Origin: Actinomycetota bacterium
GTDB taxonomy: Bacteria; Cyanobacteriota; Vampirovibrionia; Obscuribacterales; Obscuribacteraceae
Length of the DNA stretch: 7,054 nt
NCBI GenBank assembly: GCA_903970355.1
Contig: CAJCIF010000450.1
Location: 1 to 7,054, forward strand
Reading direction: 5' to 3'
This document shows, piece after piece, positions 4,662 to 7,054 of the stretch. The notes beneath the pieces are model-generated. The model made no database searches. It had not been told where the DNA came from and was given only the letters and a program-made list of their open reading frames with translations. Position numbers and translations under genes: made by a program. The number at the start of each line of letters is the position of its first letter. Position 1 is the first letter of the stretch.

Positions 4662-6077
4662 ATGAACACGACAAACGCGCCAGAGCGGCCGACAAACGCT
4701 CAATCAACACCGCTTCTGGTAGCTCCATTTTTGCAACTTGCGAAAAGGACTTCGGAAGGAGCGGAAAATCGTTTCAATCTCCTCATGCACTGGCATGGCA
4801 CAGTGCCTAACATTGAATTGCAAATTCAACAGCCGGGGCAATCGATATGGATTTCCGTGCGCCGCCGTAAGCGCATCGTGCGGTTGCCCGGAGTTCCGGA
4901 ACACTTTCGTTTTACTGCCGAAATTTTTGGGCTCGAACAAGGTACGCAAGTACCATATCGATTGATGCAAAACGGCAATGTGATCTTCGCTGCCGTTGCC
5001 TATGTGCCCCGCTCTCCAAACTTGAAGTTTGGTTTCCTGGCAGATTGCGGAGATGGATCGTTGCGATCGAAAGCAATCGCGTTCGATCTTCACCAGGAAC
5101 GGCCGGACGTAATTGTGTTCGGTGGCGATCTTTGTTACGACTGGGGAGTTTGGGAGGAATTTGTTGAGAAGTTCTTCGGCGTCTACAACTGCGATGTCGC
5201 TGATCCAACTCAGGGAGCTCCTCTACTTCGATCGATTCCGTTCGTTGCTGTAATAGGCAACCACGAACTCGGTCGTCCGATGATTCGCGTCAAACCAGGC
5301 GAGAACAAGATCGGACTCTGGGCATACTTCCTCTTCTTCGACAACAATGCGGACAGTCACTTTGCCGATGAACCCGCTATTGCTGCGGTGTTCGGAGGGT
5401 CTGCCGGGCTGCAAACGTTTCTGCAATCGACCAACAGAGTAGAATTGCCACCCACCAACTTCGCTTACAACCTCGGCTCCATGTTCCTTCTGGCTCTGGA
5501 CGGAAACCAGTATATGAACTGGAACGACCAACAAACGAGGGAGTGGGTACGGTTAACGCTCAAAGGAACGACGGCGGCCTGGAAATTCGTTTTCGTTCAC
5601 CAGCCGGCGTTTTCGGCTGATACCGTCCATGGTGGCGAGGAGCAAATCCGGATGCTTTTCGACATCTTTCAGGAATGCGGTGTAACAGCCGTGTTCAGTG
5701 GGCACGGTCACATTGCCGAAATAACGTACCCCATTGTGTTCAAGCCGCGTCGTTACGTCCCTGGCAAAAACATGGACGCCGACGTAAAGGTAGAAGGTCG
5801 GATCAAGTTGGATCAGACCTTTTTCCTGCGCGGTGATGGCGTACCGAATGGTATTTTCCAGTTCAATAACGGCAACGGAGGCCAACTGGCGGATGAACGT
5901 CACCTTCCGGATATGGATGATTTGCCTGTTTTCACCTACCGTGTTGAAGGTCATACGTGCTGTCTGACGACCTGTGATGTGAGTGACACTGCGTTCACCT
6001 ACTATCTCAAGGGCGTTGGCCAGCGGATTCTTGAAACGATCGAAGTGAAACAGCAACGACAAGAGAAGTGCGCCTGA
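4662..6077 (+). CDS. Metallophosphoesterase, purple acid phosphatase-like
   Basis: The 471-residue product is a calcineurin-type metallophosphoesterase. Seen: an N-terminal beta-rich domain (about 35-115, fibronectin/Ig-like in style, as purple acid phosphatases have before the catalytic core), then metal-ligand blocks in the right order: LADCG (Asp128), GGDLCYD (Asp156, Tyr159), GNHE (Asn200, His201), VFVHQP (His313) and SGHGH (His348, His350). GDxxY, GNHE, VxxH and GHxH match the purple acid phosphatase signature, including the Tyr that binds ferric iron; the first block has Ala in place of Gly. Known of the family: a dinuclear metal centre (Fe with Fe, Zn or Mn) hydrolyses phosphate mono- or diesters. 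There is no signal peptide, unusual because most such enzymes are secreted. The C-terminal 90 residues (about 380-471) are an additional part I cannot name. It ends at TGA directly before a strong terminator. Confidence 0.9.
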   Translation: MNTTNAPERPTNAQSTPLLVAPFLQLAKRTSEGAENRFNLLMHWHGTVPNIELQIQQPGQSIWISVRRRKRIVRLPGVPEHFRFTAEIFGLEQGTQVPYRLMQNGNVIFAAVAYVPRSPNLKFGFLADCGDGSLRSKAIAFDLHQERPDVIVFGGDLCYDWGVWEEFVEKFFGVYNCDVADPTQGAPLLRSIPFVAVIGNHELGRPMIRVKPGENKIGLWAYFLFFDNNADSHFADEPAIAAVFGGSAGLQTFLQSTNRVELPPTNFAYNLGSMFLLALDGNQYMNWNDQQTREWVRLTLKGTTAAWKFVFVHQPAFSADTVHGGEEQIRMLFDIFQECGVTAVFSGHGHIAEITYPIVFKPRRYVPGKNMDADVKVEGRIKLDQTFFLRGDGVPNGIFQFNNGNGGQLADERHLPDMDDLPVFTYRVEGHTCCLTTCDVSDTAFTYYLKGVGQRILETIEVKQQRQEKCA

Positions 6078-6082
6078 GATTC

Positions 6083-6116
6083 GGGATCGGTCCCAAAACC
6101 GATCCCCTTTCTTTTT
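6083..6116 (+). terminator. Rho-independent terminator of the phosphoesterase
   Basis: GGGATCGGT (6083-6091), loop CCCAAA, ACCGATCCC (6098-6106): a perfect 9-bp stem followed by CTTTCTTTTT. It starts 5 bases after the TGA stop. Confidence 0.92.
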
Positions 6117-6184
6117 AAATATAAAAACTATATATAATAGTAAGATTCGCCAAATGAAAGGGGTTCTAAAAGGAAGAAAGAGAG
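6117..6184. other. Short A/T-rich spacer between convergent terminators
   Basis: It contains a run of A and T (6117-6139) including TATAAT, but between two converging genes this is more likely the overlap of two U-tract regions than a promoter. No -35 is apparent. Confidence 0.4.
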
Positions 6185-6208
6185 AGGCGCGCTTTTTAGT
6201 TCGCGCCT
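6166..6208 (-). terminator. Rho-independent terminator of the nucleosidase-like gene
   Basis: On the minus strand AGGCGCG (from 6208) pairs with CGCGCCT (to 6185) around a 10-nt A-rich loop, followed by the T-rich CTCTCTTTCTTCCTTTT. It begins 18 bases after the TGA stop of the leftward gene. Confidence 0.8.
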
Positions 6209-6226
6209 TCGCTCGTTTCGCTTCGT

Positions 6227-7030
6227 TCAGCAACGGCCTTCGTCGATATAGCGGAGCACCAAAGCGATAACCGCGCCCGCATTGTGGGATGCAGTTGAAG
6301 AGGCAACATTCTCTTTAACTGAACCTGGTTGTTGCAATCCGCGCAAACCGTTACTGAATATCCCGCGAATCGCAATGAAAGGCACGCCGTGGCTGGCTGC
6401 AACCATGGCTGCCGCTGCGCTTCCCATGTCTTGAGCTACAACACCTTCGGAGTGGAAGCGCTGCAATTCCTCCGGTTCGGTGATCCGGTGGTCCATGCTG
6501 CCGATGCATCCCGTTATGAGTTTGGGAGTGCGACTCGTTTTCGGCCATGCTGGCATACAGGGAAGGGCGCTCATGCTGGCTGCTGTTGTATAGTTCAGGA
6601 GCATCGGATCTGCATCGATTTCCGCAGTTTGCATGGGTTCACCTTTGTATAGATATCGACGCCGATTGATTAAGGAATCCCTGTAGAAAAGCGAGCGGTA
6701 GGAGCTACCGATGACGATATCGCCGCGCAACAGATTCGGATGCACCGCGCCCGCTGAGCCAGTCATCAATATCGCCTCCGGTTGATACTTTGCCACGGCC
6801 CAACCGACTGCTCCGGCGGCATTGAGAGGTCCGATACCGCTCACTATCAAGCTAATACGCGTGCGCTGCCATTTTTGGCTCCACACCAGATAAGGTTTTT
6901 TATGGAACCTTTTATCCGGTGACGCATCCATTGGCCTGTTCAAAGCCATCATCAATATCGCGTCCGCTTCCCATACTGTAGGAAGGATAACCACTACATT
7001 AGAGAAAGACGATCCAAGAGAAGGGTGCAT
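6227..7030 (-). CDS. MTA/SAH nucleosidase-family (phosphorylase superfamily) protein, altered active site
   Basis: From ATG 7030 the product has 267 residues, slightly longer than classical MTA/SAH nucleosidases (about 230). Seen: the first strand NVVVILPTVWEAD (11-23), with Glu21 where the general acid lies; SGIGPLNAA (64-72); GSAGAVHPNLLRGDIVIGS (91-109), the family's best-conserved block; QDMGSAAAAMVA (200-211); and VPFIAIRGIFSN (216-227). Known of the family: it cleaves N-glycosidic bonds of 5'-methylthioadenosine, S-adenosylhomocysteine or related nucleosides such as futalosine. Two key residues differ: the ribose-binding Glu of the ME(S/G)A motif is Gly203, and the Asp of RAISD aligns with Ser226. 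Substrate or activity may therefore have changed. The genomic sequence stops at 7036, so no ribosome binding site is visible and the true start could lie further upstream. In-frame codons beyond 7036 come from adapter and should be ignored. Confidence 0.85.
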   Translation of the reverse strand: MHPSLGSSFSNVVVILPTVWEADAILMMALNRPMDASPDKRFHKKPYLVWSQKWQRTRISLIVSGIGPLNAAGAVGWAVAKYQPEAILMTGSAGAVHPNLLRGDIVIGSSYRSLFYRDSLINRRRYLYKGEPMQTAEIDADPMLLNYTTAASMSALPCMPAWPKTSRTPKLITGCIGSMDHRITEPEELQRFHSEGVVAQDMGSAAAAMVAASHGVPFIAIRGIFSNGLRGLQQPGSVKENVASSTASHNAGAVIALVLRYIDEGRC

Positions 7031-7036
7031 TGTTCT

Positions 7037-7054
7037 AGATCGGAAGAGCACACG
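7037..7054. other. Illumina TruSeq adapter remnant (not genomic)
   Basis: AGATCGGAAGAGCACACG is identical to the first 18 bases of the TruSeq read-1 adapter. It sits exactly at the contig end, where untrimmed read-through is expected. It adds seven false in-frame codons, starting at a GTG at 7051, in front of the nucleosidase-like gene. Confidence 0.97.

Noticed and set aside
6132..6140. TATAAT as a promoter between the convergent genes
   Set aside because: It has no -35 element and no gene downstream in the right direction; A/T richness beside two U-tracts explains it.
6154..6270. Small 38-codon plus-strand frame, basic peptide beginning MKGVLKGRK
   Set aside because: It runs through the terminator and into the antisense 3' end of the nucleosidase-like gene, and has no good ribosome binding site.
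1..7054. CRISPR array, rRNA, tRNA or intact insertion sequence
   Set aside because: No regularly spaced repeats, cloverleaf structures, rRNA signatures or transposase motifs were seen on either strand.

Overview
The window looks like a bacterial contig of roughly even base composition (judged by eye). Genes are led by Shine-Dalgarno sites and packed at moderate density. No rRNA or tRNA is present, so I cannot place it in a phylum. The standard code is in use: three genes (hydrolase, phosphoesterase, nucleosidase homologue) end at TGA, two of them followed by intrinsic-type terminators. The last 18 bases (7037-7054) match the start of the Illumina TruSeq adapter and are not genomic.

Layout, left to right. 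(1) The first 34 codons of a COG0523/CobW-type metal GTPase run leftward off the edge. (2) A 530-base divergent spacer carries two Fur-family operators (402-420, 467-485). (3) A chloroperoxidase-like alpha/beta hydrolase reads rightward. (4) After 445 bases with no gene comes a small 126-residue membrane protein reading rightward, ending at a strong shared hairpin (2293-2322). (5) A leftward, exported thioredoxin-like protein is interrupted by one in-frame TGA. (6) A spacer holds a perfect 12-bp inverted repeat. (7) A rightward gene of unknown function has an unclear start. (8) A hairpin separates it from a purple-acid-phosphatase-like metallophosphoesterase, which ends at a textbook terminator. 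(9) A leftward MTA/SAH-nucleosidase-family protein has its own terminator and lacks two expected catalytic residues.

The most interesting item is the thioredoxin-like gene. Its TGA (3215-3217) lies where I would expect the redox cysteine (T-U-S-A-G). The reading frame stays open for 254 more codons of well-conserved-looking protein. A 6-bp stem with loop CGUGUC begins 17 nt after the TGA, so its apical loop lies 23 nt downstream, which fits the published geometry of bacterial SECIS elements. I read it as a probable secreted selenoprotein of about 340 residues that an automatic annotation would split into two fragments.

There is no single pathway linking the genes. The GTPase and the Fur-type boxes point to metal homeostasis at the left edge; the rest appear to be independent enzymes, apart from a possible two-gene unit formed by the unknown gene and the phosphoesterase.
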